The notes under the pieces: model-generated | What the model was told of the DNA's origin: nothing | The model's input: only the letters and a program-made list of their open reading frames with translations | Database searches by the model: none | Position numbers and translations under genes: made by a program | Shown: piece after piece, positions 42,114-53,297 of the stretch | Numbering within the stretch: the first letter of the stretch is position 1 | Layout: every line of letters begins with the position of its first letter | DNA from: Lucinisca nassula | Taxonomy: Eukaryota; Mollusca; Bivalvia; Lucinida; Lucinidae | Direction of reading: 5' to 3' | Length of the DNA stretch: 64,000 nt | Assembly (NCBI GenBank): GCA_963580285.1 | Contig: OY757015.1 | Coordinates: 134,238,029-134,302,028 of the forward strand

Positions 42114-42456
42114 GTGATTCTTTTCATATATATGACTTTGTGACGATTGCTAAGCAATCGACCCAATAATGTGAACAGCGGGCCTCCGAATGAATGCCTG
42201 AACGTTATTGCGATTTGGGTGAATTCGCCATCTCATCATAATCTACATGAACAGGAATATACAAATGCCTTTCGCACTCACCCTTGGAGTTATGTGAATG
42301 GAAATGGCCAAATTGAAAACTGGAAGACTTGGTGTCTTACTTTTGGGCATTTCCAGTCTTGCGAATTTGGAGTTTATTTCAAGCGTTTTTATAGCCGTGC
42401 GGGTAATATGTAAAACCTGGACGTGAAGCGTGTTTGGTGTATGCCCAGTTCAGACG
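42114..42456. other. No recognised repeat; 70-odd codon open frame
   Basis: An open frame ends at 42413 and contains NECLNVIAIWVNSPSHHN and ENWKTWCLTFGHFQSCEFGV. I recognise no family. It is flanked by a MITE and a SINE, and there is no evidence that it is expressed. Confidence 0.25.
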
Positions 42457-42467
42457 CCTCAGAACGC

Positions 42468-42764
42468 TTTGTTTTGTTTGATTTGAGGTTTAACGTCCCC
42501 GTCAACACTGTAAAGGTCATTTTGGAGACGTTGCTTCCAATTTTGTGGGACTTTTACCCAACATTGAGATGAAATGACATCTCAAGCCCTGTCGCCAAAT
42601 GAAACCAATAGGGTTTATTAGCATGGACGGTCCACCTCGCACCGCGGTTCCTGGACAGGCTTAGATCCTCTAAGCGGTTTACCAGTACTAGTGTGCGGGC
42701 CGGATTCAGCTCTGCGTGGAAGCATCATGCAGCCCATATATTTCTTCAAGCCCCTATGGGCGGG
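42468..42764 (-). mobile_element. SINE family A with 11-bp duplication
   Basis: GATTTGAGGTTTAACGTCCC through CTTCAAGCCCCTATGGGC. CCTCAGAACGC at 42457-42467 and 42765-42775. Confidence 0.9.
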
Positions 42765-42775
42765 CCTCAGAACGC

Positions 42776-43183
42776 GGTTACTTAAAAGAGTCTACCCCGT
42801 TTTCTTAATGGGAATGGAAACACCTTCATGGGAGACAACTCCTGTATAAGTATTTTTGTCTCCCATGTCAACAGGGGTAAACTCTAAAGGAAAGAATTTG
42901 TTCCTTAGGAGTAAATTCTTTCCTTTAAGAGTAGACTCATTTTTCAGTGGAACTAAGCCTATAGAAATCGAACAGAAAGTCCCGAAATTTGTCTCCCTTT
43001 ACAGAATGGCGGAAAAATGTGTCAGGTTTTCCCATTCCCCTTAAAATAGAGGAATTTAAGGGTTAAACTAAACAACAGCCTAAATCCGCCCCCCCCCCCC
43101 CCCCCCCCCGGACCATTTTCCTAGCCAACGACCCACCAGTGCCGTCAGTACCTTGATTATTAACAAAGCATTTCTGAGTATCA
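42776..43183. other. Hairpin and poly-C tract, no gene
   Basis: AAAGGAAAGAATTTGTTCC and TAAATTCTTTCCTTTAAGAG (near 42888-42930) form a hairpin. A run of 21 C lies at 43089-43109, outside any R repeat. Confidence 0.55.
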
Positions 43184-43413
43184 TTAACCCATTATTTGCG
43201 GGAATTCTCTAAAGGGATACCTTGGCAAACTGTGCAGGCCCAGATCAGACGCCGCAGAACGCGGCGTCTGATCATGGCCTGCACTATATGCTAACAGAAT
43301 TTTCCGTCAAAAATACAATAAGAATGAAAAATTAGGCTTGACACCCCTTATATGACAAATGGACTTGTCCAACATAAAGCAATGGAAGAGTCGACTAGCA
43401 TACAATGAGTTAA
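43184..43413. mobile_element. TTAA-flanked MITE (230 bp)
   Basis: TTAACCCATTATTTGCGG at the left and ATACAATGAGTTAA at the right. It has an internal hairpin AGATCAGACGCCGC..GCGGCGTCTGATC at about 43250-43273. TTAA on both sides suggests piggyBac- or Kolobok-type mobilisation. Confidence 0.7.
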
Positions 43414-43479
43414 CGTAAGATTGATTATATTGAGGTTTACCGACATATCAACCATTGTGGGTAAGTTTGTGCCGTCTCC

Positions 43480-43825
43480 CTATCTATATATCTATCTTCT
43501 GATACTGCGTCGATCACATTTTGGCCATTACCGCAGGTGTTTATTACATACACTCCAGGTTTTGCAGGATGAAAGCCTACACAGTAATCATTTAATTACG
43601 GCAGGGATCTTTAACCTGCACAGGGGATGGTTCTCCCTGCACAGGGGGCCTCCAGTTAACGTCCCGATTCGAAGGACGGTGCACTTTATGACATTCATCC
43701 CTGCAAATGATGCCAATGGAGCTTGTTCGGACACCGAAATTTTATCGCCGCTGCCGGGGATCGAACCTGTGACCTCTAGCATCAGAGGCAAGTGCACTAA
43801 CCACTGAGCTACCACGCTCCCAGAT
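43480..43825 (-). mobile_element. tRNA-derived SINE, family C
   Basis: The minus-strand head GGGAGCGTGGTAGCTCAGTG with GTTAGTGCACTTG and ACAGGTTCGATCCCCGGC gives clear A and B boxes. The body holds CGGGACGTTAACTGGAGGCC and the tail is a (GATA)-like run. Duplication not identified. Confidence 0.8.
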
Positions 43826-44371
43826 AAAGAGAGAAGAGATAGAAGAGACAATAGAGGAGATGAAAGTGAAGGTCAGAGGAGAAAGAAGTAAATGAATGGA
43901 AGTACAGAAACTGAAGAAATAACAACATTCCCCCTCTACCCTTTCCTGCTGCAAGGACAGCAGGGCTTGTCCAACTGTAAGCCAAAATCACCTGGACGCC
44001 CCAGTGACGCAAGGTTCACACCTTCGGCCTAACCAACCATCCGCATTATTAACGTCCATGAGTCACGAAAAACACGGACTCGTCCATATTTTAACCCGTT
44101 TTGTACCAGAAACATTCTCCTTAAAACTAGCGGAAAATACATAATCTAGATACATCTTTCCCCAAAAATGACTTAATATGGAAAAGTGATTAGAACGCAG
44201 ACACTATGTCACTAGGTTTTACTTGTGTGATTACATTCTTCCATAGCTCCGAAACGTTTTTTTTTTTTCTTTCTTTTTTTTTCAGAATATGATGACAATT
44301 TGAGAAACTTTTACCAGATGAGGCGACCCTAACGGGTACCCACAGCTTATGACTTGGGTCTAAAATGATAA
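43826..44371. other. No gene seen
   Basis: A purine-rich stretch (43,835-43,890), a TTAACCCGTTTTGTACCAG scrap at 44093, poly-T near 44260, and GAGGCGACCCTAACGGGTAC at 44319, a foldback-MITE scrap. Confidence 0.4.
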
Positions 44372-44560
44372 ACAAGAGGGCCATGATGGCCCTCGATAGA
44401 TCACCTGATCCATACTGTACAAATGAAATTGTAGGTAATATAGTAAGGTGAAGTGGAGGGTTTAAGCAATTTTGAAGGAACATTTCTGGGACAGTCTATC
44501 AAAATCAATCTAGCTGTTTATGCCTAGGTCATTTTAGGGTTTGGATATTTTTAGCTCTGG
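44372..44560 (+). mobile_element. HINE-like 5' end
   Basis: CAAGAGGGCCATGATGGCCC followed by TCGATAGATCACCTGATCC. GAGGGCCAT and ATGGCCCTC form a hairpin with a one-base centre. It continues like the copy at 7.9 kb (TGTACAAATG.AATTGTAGGT). Confidence 0.75.
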
Positions 44561-45405
44561 TGGCTATCATGTTCGATTCATAAGCCATAGCAAGGTTTTT
44601 CTGAGAATCACTACAATGACATTGACCTTCAGCCCAGGACTGCATGTTGATCTTGCTTGAGAATATTATCATACCTATTTTTGTGTGAAGGAACATCAAA
44701 ATACATTGATAAATCTAGGTGCTAGCTAGAGTCATGAAACAGTTTTTCTCAAAACAGCCACAATGACATTGACTTAAGCTCAGGACCCTGAAAGTCGAAC
44801 TTGCTTCATATACAGTGAAACTGTGCTATTAAGACCACCTGAAATTAAGACTAATTCTGCTTTAAAAAGCTTATTTTGAAGGCTGCAGTTATTCTTTCCT
44901 GTGTTTTCTGTCCGCAGTTTCCTCTGGTCAGGGACCACCTTTGGGACTGTTCAAAAGTGGTCTTCAAGACCACTTTTGAAGAGTCACAAAGGTGGTCTTA
45001 ATATAGAGATTTTACTGTATTATCATACCCAACATTTGCGTGAAGCTACATTAAAATCTATCAATAAATGTAGGCGCTAGAGCGATATGTCAGTTGTTTT
45101 TTGTTTTTTTTTTTTTCTATAAAATAGCCACAGTGACCTTGACCTTGAGCCCAGAATCCTGAAAGTCAAACTTGCTTGAGATATTATCATACCCAACATT
45201 TGTGTAAAGTGACATAAAATCATTTTTTTATAAATGTAGGCGCTAGAGGGATGACAAAGTTTTTTAATATACATGTATAGCCACTGCAGCTGCGTCCCTG
45301 AAAACCGATATGCTGGAGATATTATCATATCCAACATTTGTGTGAAGACACCGCTTTTCTAAAAAGAGCCCCACGAATCTTGACTTTGAGCTCAACAACT
45401 TAAAA
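44560..45405 (+). repeat. Tandem core, 145-165 bp units
   Basis: Units share ATTATCATACCCAACATTTG, TAAATGTAGGCGCTAGAG, a GCCACAGTGACCTTGACC stretch and CCTGAAAGTC.AACTTGCTT. A third core type behind the same 5' end. Confidence 0.65.
44811..45019. mobile_element. TA-flanked palindromic MITE (209 bp)
   Basis: The left TACAGTGAAACTGTGCTATT and AAGACCACCT mirror the right AGGTGGTCTTAATATAGAGA and TTTTACTGTA. The centre pairs TTCAAAAGTGGTCTT with AAGACCACTTTTGAA. TA flanks and CAGT ends suggest Tc1/mariner-type mobilisation. It interrupts the array. Confidence 0.8.
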
Positions 45406-45409
45406 GTCT

Positions 45410-47520
45410 GATTTGCTTAAAAGCCTTGTGGTTTCAGAGATGGAGATTGTTAAAGGTTTTCCATATCTATGTGGGCACTGGGGTGGGACCACCTCTTGCC
45501 CCAGGGCTATAATTTTATCCTTCATATTAGGGGTCCACCTGATGAAGTTTCATATCAAACATCAAAGACCTGGGCTTTCTGGTTTCAGACAAGAAGATTT
45601 CTAAAGTTATTCCGTATTTAAGTCAAGGTTAAACCAGTGGGACTAGGGGCGAGGCCATTTTTTACCACAAGGCTATAATTTCAAGAATCTTGGTAGAGGT
45701 CTGCTGGATGACGCTTCATAGCAAACATCAAAGACCTAGGTCTTGTGGTTTCAAACGAGAAGATTTTTAAAGGGTTTCCCTATATACGTCTATGGAAAAC
45801 CAATGGGTCCCAGGGCAGGGCCAGTTTTGGCCCCAGGACTATAATATGAACAAGCATAGCAGAAGTTCACAAGGTGAAGCTTCATACCAAACATCAAAGA
45901 CCTGGGCCTTCTGGTTTCAGACCAGAAGATTTTTTAAGGTTTTCCCTATAAGTCTATGTAAAACCGGTTAGCCCCGGTGCAGGGCCAGTTTTGGCCCCAG
46001 TGTTAAATTTTGAACAATCTTGGTAGAGGCCCACTAGATGAAGCTTAATGCCAAATATCAAAGGCGAGACGAGAAGATTTTTAAAGGTTTTCCCTTTTAT
46101 AAGTCTTTATAAGCCCCCGGGCTATAATTTGAACAAACTTGGTTGAGGTTCTCTATATGAAGCTTCATACCAAACCTCAAAGACCGCGGCCTTCTGGTTT
46201 CAACGAGCAGATTTTAAAGGGTTTACCTATATAGTCCATGTTAAACCAGTGGGCCCCGGGGTGGGGACAAATATCAAAGACGAAACGTGTTTTCCCTATA
46301 TAAGTCTATGTAAAACTAGGGACCCCGGCGCGGGGGCATTTTGGTCCCAGGGCTGTAATATGAACAATCTCGGTAGATGTCCACTAGATGAAGCTTCATA
46401 CCAAATATCAAAGACCTGGGCCTTCTGGTTACAGACAAGTAAATTTTTAAAGCTTGTCCTTATATAAGTCCATGAGAAACCATGGACCCCGGGGCTGGGT
46501 CATTTTCAGCCCCAAGGCTTTAACTTGAACAAAATTGGTAGAGGTCCACTAGACGAAGCTTCATACCAAATATCAACGACCTGGGCCTTCTGGTTTCAGG
46601 CGAGAAGATTTTTAAAGGTTTACCCTATATAAGTCTATGTAAAACCCTGGGCCAAGTCGCGGGGGCATTTTTGGCCCCATTGCTATAATTTGAACAATCT
46701 TGCTAGAGGTCCACTAGATACAACTCCATAGCAAATATCAAACACCTGGGATGGCCCCCGCCCATAGGGGCTTGAAGAAATATATGGGCTGCATGATGCT
46801 TCCACGCAGAGCTAAATCCGGCCCGCACACTAGTACTGGTAAACCGCTTAGAGGATCTAAGCCTGTCCAGGAACCGCGGTGCGGGGCGGACCGTCCATGC
46901 TAATAAACCCTATTGGTTTCATTGGGCGACAGGGCTTGAGATGTCATTTCATCTCAATGTCGGGTAAAAGTCCCACAAAATTGGAAGCAACATCTCCAAA
47001 ATGACCTTTACAGTGTTGACGGGGACGTAAAACCTCAAATCAAACAAATCAAACACCTCCTGGTTTCAGACAAGAAGATTTTTAAAGACTTTCCCTATAT
47101 AATTCATGTAAAAGTGCTAGCTCCCGGCGCGGGGACGTTTTTTGGCCCCATGGTTATAATTTGAACAATATTGGTAGAGATCCACTAGATGAAGCTTCAT
47201 AACAAAGGCCTGGGCCTTGTAGTTTCAGATAAGTCTATGTAAAACCTTGGGCCAAGTCGCGGGGGCATTTTGGCCCCATTGCTATAATTTTAACAATCTT
47301 GCTAGAGGTCCACTAGATAAAACTCCATAGCACATATCAAACACCTGGGCCTCCTGGTTTCAGACAAGAAGATTTTTAAATACTTTCCCTACATAACTCG
47401 TAAAAGTGCTAGCTCCCGGCGCGGGGGCGTTTTTTTTTTTTTTTTTTTTTTTTTGGCCCCAGGGTTATAATTTGAACAATATTGGTAGAGATCCACTAGA
47501 TGAAGCTTCATAACAAAGGG
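45410..47520 (+). repeat. 166-bp family array, third copy
   Basis: CATCAAAGACCTGGGC, GGTTTCAGACAAGAAGATTT, AATCTTGGTAGAGGTCCACT. A block of about 290 bp (ACCCTGGGCCAAGTCGCGGG, CTCCCGGCGCGGGG) occurs twice, near 46640 and 47240, and the first copy carries a SINE. A run of 25 T at 47430-47454 lies in the second. Confidence 0.75.
46748..47047 (+). mobile_element. SINE family A with 11-bp duplication
   Basis: Full length, CCCCCGCCCATAGGGGCTTG to ACCTCAAATCAAACAA. ATCAAACACCT at 46737-46747 and 47048-47058, within an array unit. Confidence 0.9.
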
Positions 47521-48116
47521 GTTCAAACTTCGCTTGGGCAGTGTACCCTATCATATCGCCAGAAATTACTTTTTGATGAAAATTGTTATATTTGGCATAT
47601 TTGTATTGCAAACAAGGTTCTTGAGGCGGGTCTAACGAGTACCCACAAACTATGTGTTTGAGAAAATTACGGAAAATAGGATTTACACTTGTAAACACCA
47701 CCTAGGGGATTATTCCTGTAAATGTGCTACGGGTGCACGTAAGATTTACTGTAAATGTGCTGGAATCCATTTGCCAGTCATTTTGAAAAAAGAAAATACA
47801 CTGAAAACAATTACACACAAACGTGCGCAAGCCATTTGGTTTCACTGGGCGGCGGAGCTTGAGATGTCATTTCATCCCAATGTCGGGTAAATGTCCTATC
47901 TATCTTTATCGTCTGCTGATTACAAGTAAAAACTGCAAACAGTGTAGACCTAGATCAGACTGCTCTATGAACTGTCTTATCATGGTCCACGCTGTTTGCC
48001 TATATGCAAAAATATGTTTGAAAACTTTGCAAGAAGCTGCAATACACGGCATAATCATACAATATTTAAGAATGTCGTTTTTCATGGCATCTTTCGAGTT
48101 AAGACCACAAAAACTA
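47521..48116. other. Repeat scraps, no gene
   Basis: CTTGAGGCGGGTCTAACGAG (47622) is a foldback-MITE arm. TTTCACTGGGCGGCGGAGCT to CCCAATGTCGGGTAAA (47,840-47,890) is a SINE A scrap. CAAACAGTGTAGACCTAGAT (47936) is a scrap of the TTAA family. Confidence 0.5.
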
Positions 48117-48327
48117 TACAGTAAAACTCCGCTATTAAGACCACCTAAAATTCAGACTAAATCTGCTTTTAGAAGTTTATTTTGAAGGGTGCACTTAATA
48201 TTTCTTTATCTTTTCTGGCCACAGTGTCCTCTTGTTAAGGACCACCTTTGGGACTGTTCAAAAGTGGTCTTTAAGACCACTTTTGAACAGTCCCAAAGGT
48301 GGTCTTAATAGAAGAATTTTTACTGTA
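48117..48327. mobile_element. TA-flanked palindromic MITE, second copy
   Basis: TACAGTAAAACTCCGCTATT to GAATTTTTACTGTA, with the central pairing GACTGTTCAAAAGTGGTCTT against AAGACCACTTTTGAACAGTC exact over 20 bases. Confidence 0.85.
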
Positions 48328-48449
48328 TTTGAAGCAAAAGAAAAACAATTTGTCAGAAATCATGTAACCATAAAAGACGGGTTTGACTCCCATTAGGATT
48401 ACAAACCGGCGAGATTCGGGTCTCCAATACTGACATTGTTCTAATTAAA

Positions 48450-48625
48450 AAGTATGATATTTTTCTTATTTTTATATCAAACAGGCTGTGTGTTCGCGTT
48501 AGAACCGCCTCATTTAGACGATTCTAATGAGAACACACAACCTATGCTTAAGAGCAGAATAAGAAAAATAATGGATACCCCTCTTAACCACAGTTTTCTC
48601 AAAAAGTGTGGTTAACACGGGGTTT
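48450..48625. mobile_element. Diverged foldback MITE
   Basis: CGTTAGAACCGCCTCATTTA against GACGATTCTAATGAG, plus TTCTTATTTTTATATC and AGAGCAGAATAAGAAAAATA. The outer CATCACGAAAACACG ends are absent. Confidence 0.6.
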
Positions 48626-49037
48626 CCATTTCATGGACTTGTTGCCATGCTTTATTCTAGTTCTTTTTTCATTCATCCTACCTTTATTCTCTTATTCCGC
48701 ACTAATGCTCAAGAGTGTTTCGGATTGGCGTCTGGTGTAACTATGGCTGTATATTACATTAATGGGTACTATTGTTCGGAATTGTTTGGCCAGTTGATAG
48801 AAATAAATTATTTTTAAACGAATTCAAATGACACCACGCGTTTCAGAAGGCATTATACATAGGTAATGAATAATTTATCAATCGCATAAGCATAAGCCTA
48901 ACTAAACAGCATCGCTAAAAGCAATCGAAGGTCTCTATTGAAGAAGTACGCGGACTTTTACCGGTGAAAATGCATTTTCTCGATGGCTGTTTGTCATGCC
49001 CTTAGGGTTAAATTGTCTTTTCCTGTTCTTTTATCAT
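48626..49037. other. No gene seen
   Basis: AT-rich, no recognisable repeat. A 69-codon open frame ending at 48817 has no recognisable domain. Confidence 0.35.
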
Positions 49038-49265
49038 TTAACCCTTTTTGTACCACATGGAATCTTCCTCCTTATATATGGCAGGAGTCAATTCAAAATT
49101 TAGGGGTGTCAGGTTGTGTTTTCATCAAAATTGATTCGGAAAATGACTGAACTTTCAACAAACAGTGGAGGCCCTGATCAGACGCCGCGTTCTGTGGCGT
49201 CTGATCTGGGCCTGCACTGTTTGCCAAGGTACCCCTGTAGGGGTTTCTGGTACTGAATGGGTTAA
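49038..49265. mobile_element. TTAA-flanked MITE (228 bp)
   Basis: TTAACCCTTTTTGTACCA at the left, TGGTACTGAATGGGTTAA at the right. The internal hairpin pairs CAGTGGAGGCCCTGATCAGA and CGCC with GGCGTCTGATCTGGGCCTGC. The most complete of this family here. Confidence 0.8.
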
Positions 49266-49399
49266 GTGGCATTCGATGCCCAATACTATCCCATTGCAAC
49301 GTCAGCTAACACATTATCTTACGTCACTAGCGCATCGATCTGATATCCGATCAGGGCCTTCACTGTTTGCAAAATGTTCAGCCATTTTTTAAACAAATT

Positions 49400-50405
49400 T
49401 CCACATAACCGGGCCATGCCTCGCCCCTCTACTTCACAAAATGCCATATATCATGGGAGCCATTCGTTTCCCCATTCCATAATGTTCCTTATGATTAGAC
49501 GCATTCAGTCACACCAACTTATGGGGTCCAAATGGGCAGGTCCTCTCTTCCCCATTTCATAAAAGGGCCTCATATCTCAGAAACCGTTCAGATCCCCTCC
49601 CATAAACCATACATATTCTTGGTCCTTATGGTAAGACACTTTCAGTAAGAACAATATTGGGTTTTCCTGGTGTCTGGCTGGGCCATCTCCCATCCCCTCC
49701 GCTACCGAAAATGCCTTATATCTCAGGAATCGTAGTTTGTTTGATTTGAGGTTTAACGTCACCGTCAACACTGTTTAGGTCATTTTGGCGATGTTGCTTC
49801 CAATTTTGTGGGACTTTTACCCGACATTGAGATGGAATGACATCTCAATCCATGCCGCCCAATGAAACCAATAGGGTTTATATGCATGGGCGGGCCGACT
49901 CGCATCACTGCCTGCATAGGCAGGCAGACCCTATGGGCGGTTTACCAGTACTCGTATGCGGTCGGTTTCAGCTCTGCGTGGAAGCATCATGCAGCTCCAA
50001 TTGTGTGGGACTTTTACCCGACATTGAGATGAAATGACATCTCAAGCCCTGCCGCCCAATGAAACCAATAGGATTTATAAGCATGGACGGTCCGACTCGC
50101 ATCGCTTTGCCTGGGCAGGCTTAGATCCTCTAAGCACTTTACCAGTACTCGTGTGAAAGCATCATGCAGCCCATTTATTTCTTCAAGCCCCACTCGTGTG
50201 AAAGCATCATGCAGCCCATCTATTTCTTCAAGCCCCGATGGGTGGGGGCAACAGGAATCGTACAGATCCGCATCCCTAAACCAAATACATGCTTGTTCCT
50301 TATGATATGACGCATTCATTGATACCAACCGGGTCTCCGTTGGGCAACTGGGGCTCCGTTGGGCCCATGCCCAACCCCACCACTTCATAAAATGACTAAA
50401 TATTC
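49400..50405. repeat. Tandem core, ~150-bp units, fourth type
   Basis: GCCTCATATCTCAGAAACC, then ATGCCTTATATCTCAGGAAT, with TTCTTGGTCCTTATGGTAAG and TTGTTCCTTATGATATGACG between. No known end was found. A SINE interrupts it. Confidence 0.55.
49735..50251 (-). mobile_element. SINE family A with internal partial duplication
   Basis: One flanking duplication, CAGGAATCGTA (49724-49734, 50252-50262), encloses 517 bp. The body runs to CATGCAGC at 49995, then restarts at CCAATTGTGTGGGACTTTTA. A 40-odd-bp block (CTCGTGTGAAAGCATCATGC) is also doubled near 50150-50230. Confidence 0.8.
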
Positions 50406-50459
50406 AGATACAGTCCACATGAGTGCTGATTTGCGTGTAGGGATTCGTTTGAAATCATT

Positions 50460-50702
50460 CCACTGACCGTTCCAATGCGGTTTATTTATGGTGTTGTTTG
50501 TTACTTACTGTGTGTATCACTTGTGTCTTTTTATTTTGGATGGCCATATGGCCATTTTGTGGGAAAGTAACTGTCCTTATGGCCTTCCTTTGTTTAGGTT
50601 TCCATTATGGTCTGGTCGCTTAATATTTGTTTTTCTTTCCCTTTTGGTGTCTTTGATGGGTGGAGTAAGTTAATTGTATCGATTCCTGATCTTTGTTTTA
50701 CT
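50460..50702 (+). mobile_element. R repeat, subfamily B
   Basis: ACTGACCGTTCCAATGCGG, TTGGATGGCCATATGGCC, CCTTTGTTTAGGTTTCCATT, TCTGGTCGCTTAATATTTG, ending TTTTACTTCTACTTTAT. Confidence 0.8.
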
Positions 50703-50769
50703 TCTACTTTATAGATTATAATCATACCAAGTTAAAATACAAGACTGCCATGAGCTCCGGTGAGCATAA

Positions 50770-50970
50770 TGTCCCATGGACCTCTTAGTTCTGTGCAAAG
50801 TGGGAATTGGTACAATTCTGGAACTGACCTCCGCCAGTAGGAATTCTCACTTTGCGCAACAATTCCGGAATTGTACATGTGTAATCAATGGACTGGGTGT
50901 TAACTTATCAATAATTTGTTAAGGTAATTGTCTCTGCGCAAAGTAGGAATTACTTGGACAATGTAAGAAT
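50770..50970. repeat. GCGCAAAGTAGGAATT motif cluster
   Basis: GTGCAAAGTGGGAATTGGTA, AGGAATTCTCACTTTGCGCA, AATTCCGGAATTGTACA and CTGCGCAAAGTAGGAATTAC occur in both orientations. The same motifs recur at 52.70-52.85 kb. Possibly the ends of one split element of about 2 kb, or separate MITEs. Confidence 0.4.
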
Positions 50971-51620
50971 CAAATCAAATAGAGTTTTTCGGTAAAAGGA
51001 TGTCTTATCTTTATATTTTAACCCTTTTATTCAGAACCGGTTTTCGGAACTGAAAACAAAGTGATACAAAAAAAAACAACCACCAAAAAACATTTAAAAT
51101 AAATTACGCAAATCAAAGATGTTATAAAATTATTGCTTATGGAACAAATGATAATACACCGATTTTAAAGCTGTCCTTCACGTCTCCAATTTTGAAATCC
51201 CTCTATGAAGTGTGTCTTACGGGTACACAACGTCAACTTTTGAAAATATACAAACGATTTATACTTCACTTCATACGAGGTGGCGTTCACAACTATACTT
51301 AAAATACGGACTTGCATCATGCTGAGTAATATTATCGGGCAAAAGGGGGTCACACCCACTGGACCATATTGATGATATCTCTCTTTCTCTCTCTCTTACA
51401 TCATCAGTTGTCTATCATCAGTCCACCCAAATTAATGCTAAGTACTTGTACGTGACGGTGTATTTCATGGCTAAATCTTTTCCCGTATAGAATTTCTTGG
51501 CTCTAGTATGAACATTTACAGAAAGAGTTGTGATATTTTTTTATGAAAAATGTCTAGTTCTTTTCTGTTCTCATATTTTTGAAACACCGCGGAAAGGTTT
51601 TCGCGCGACTCGGCTCACAT

Positions 51621-52083
51621 TTTCCTCTTTAGTGCCTCAGTCAGGGAATGCAACAGGAGCTACTAATCACCCTATTAAATGCAGCCTTTGATCTGCTATA
51701 GACAGTATATCACAGGGAGCAATAAAACAATTATGAACACACGGTGTGTCCTACCGTCTAAGAATAAATGCCTATTAAAGGCATTTATTCTTGATTATTG
51801 AGAACTATCATTCCATTACATAATATTATGTAGCCCTCAGTGCTGACAAAAGAGAAGTCCTCTGTCTGCAACAGGTAAGGGGCCTTCATGGGTAAAATCA
51901 ATAATTACTACAGTGTACCTTATTGATTTTCCTCTTTAGTGCCTCAGTCAGGGGATGCAACAGGAGCTACTAATCACCCTATTAAATGCCGCCTTTGATC
52001 TGCTATAGACAGTATATCACAGGGAGCAATAAAACAATTATGAAAACACGGTGTGTCCTACCGTCTAAGAATAAATGCCTTTA
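51621..52083 (+). repeat. Direct repeat, offset 307 bp
   Basis: About 160 bp (TTTCCTCTTTAGTGCCTCAG to CTAAGAATAAATGCC) occur at 51621 and 51928, differing at few positions. Between them AATAAATGCCTATTAAAGGC and ATTTATT form a short palindrome. Confidence 0.8.
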
Positions 52084-52699
52084 AGCATTCTCCTGTCCCA
52101 GAAGTTCTAACAGTAAAACATTGCAATTTCCTTCCAAGTTTATAAAATTATGGTATGCATGTAAAGGGTTGGAATCGAATGCAAAATGCAGCGGCTTGTG
52201 GGATATTTGATCGATGCGATGAATATGCATGACTACTACATGAAGTGACAACATGCGTATTTCTCTCATACGTGAAAAATATTGGTATGAAATAAGTGAC
52301 GTATTGGTACCACTTCTACACGCGCTGTGAGGAAACGCCTCTTATAGGGATTATGGATGTCAGCAAGGAATGCCACACTGAAGTCGCGTGCGCACATTGA
52401 TTTGGATTCGTTATTTAGTCTGTACTTACTCGAGTGGGATAAAACGTTGCATTGGATGTTTTATTATCATTATTATTTGTAATGGTTTGCGTCCCTTGTC
52501 CATATATATAGCGTAGTTAACATTTTGACATAATATATTCCTGTACTCTACTGCAAGGAGTTCTTTATAAATCTGTTTTCCAATTATTCGAATATAAAGC
52601 AAATTTCTCAAGAATTTAGTATCTGTAGTTTGATATTAATATTCATAAAATGAATACATTTTAAATTAAATATAGCATAATCTAATTATTCCTACTTTT
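52084..52699. other. No gene seen
   Basis: AT-rich sequence without recognisable coding or repeats. Confidence 0.35.
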
Positions 52700-52850
52700 T
52701 CCCGATTCTCACTTTGCACAAGGACGTTTCTGGAATTGTCTTGCGCAAGGTAGGAATTCTTACTTTGCGCAACAAAGTAGGAATAATCCCTACTTTATAC
52801 AGGAGAATTCCGGAATTGTACCGATTCCTACTTTTCGCAGAACAAATTCA
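52700..52850. repeat. GCGCAAAGTAGGAATT motif cluster, second
   Basis: TTGCGCAAGGTAGGAATTCT, TACTTTGCGCAACAAAGTAG, AATTCCGGAATTGTACCGAT. Alternating orientation, as at 50.8 kb. Confidence 0.45.
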
Positions 52851-53297
52851 TCATTTTCAATGACTCTTGTTGTCATTTAAGACTAGCTCCTCGGCTAAAT
52901 GTGACACATACATTAACAGTGCACACAACGAACTTGTACCTGAGCGCGCTTTCGACTTCTTCAGAGGTAGTGTAAGGTGGAGCAAAACGCCTATCTAAAG
53001 GAATCTTTCTCATACTAATTTCAGAATTTGACTGAAGCTGACAAAAATATACTTTTTGTGCAGTGCTCCTATCGCTTTCTTAAAATGTGTGAAAAAAAGC
53101 ATGAAATGCTCCAAGGTATAAGAATAATAATTTGATTTCAATATCCAATTATTTGGACGTTTTGCCACACCGCGGGGGCAAAACGCCCTTTCTGATTGGA
53201 CAAAACGCCCATATTAGCATTTTGTCCTACTGTCAGTGGCCAGAGGCCCCACTTTACTAGAAAGTTCTTTAAAGACTATTAGACAGCAAAACAGTAA

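Noticed and set aside
43421..43807. 128-codon open frame as a gene
   Set aside because: It lies antisense across a tRNA-derived SINE and includes its promoter boxes.
43730..43825. tRNA gene (also at 20550, 6765, 37480, 54115)
   Set aside because: A and B boxes are present but acceptor stems do not pair and SINE bodies follow; these are SINE heads.
45537..45565. CTGATGAAG in the 166-bp array as a hammerhead core
   Set aside because: No GAAA at the right distance and no closing helix I; it is the array's GATGAAGCTTCAT segment with one change.
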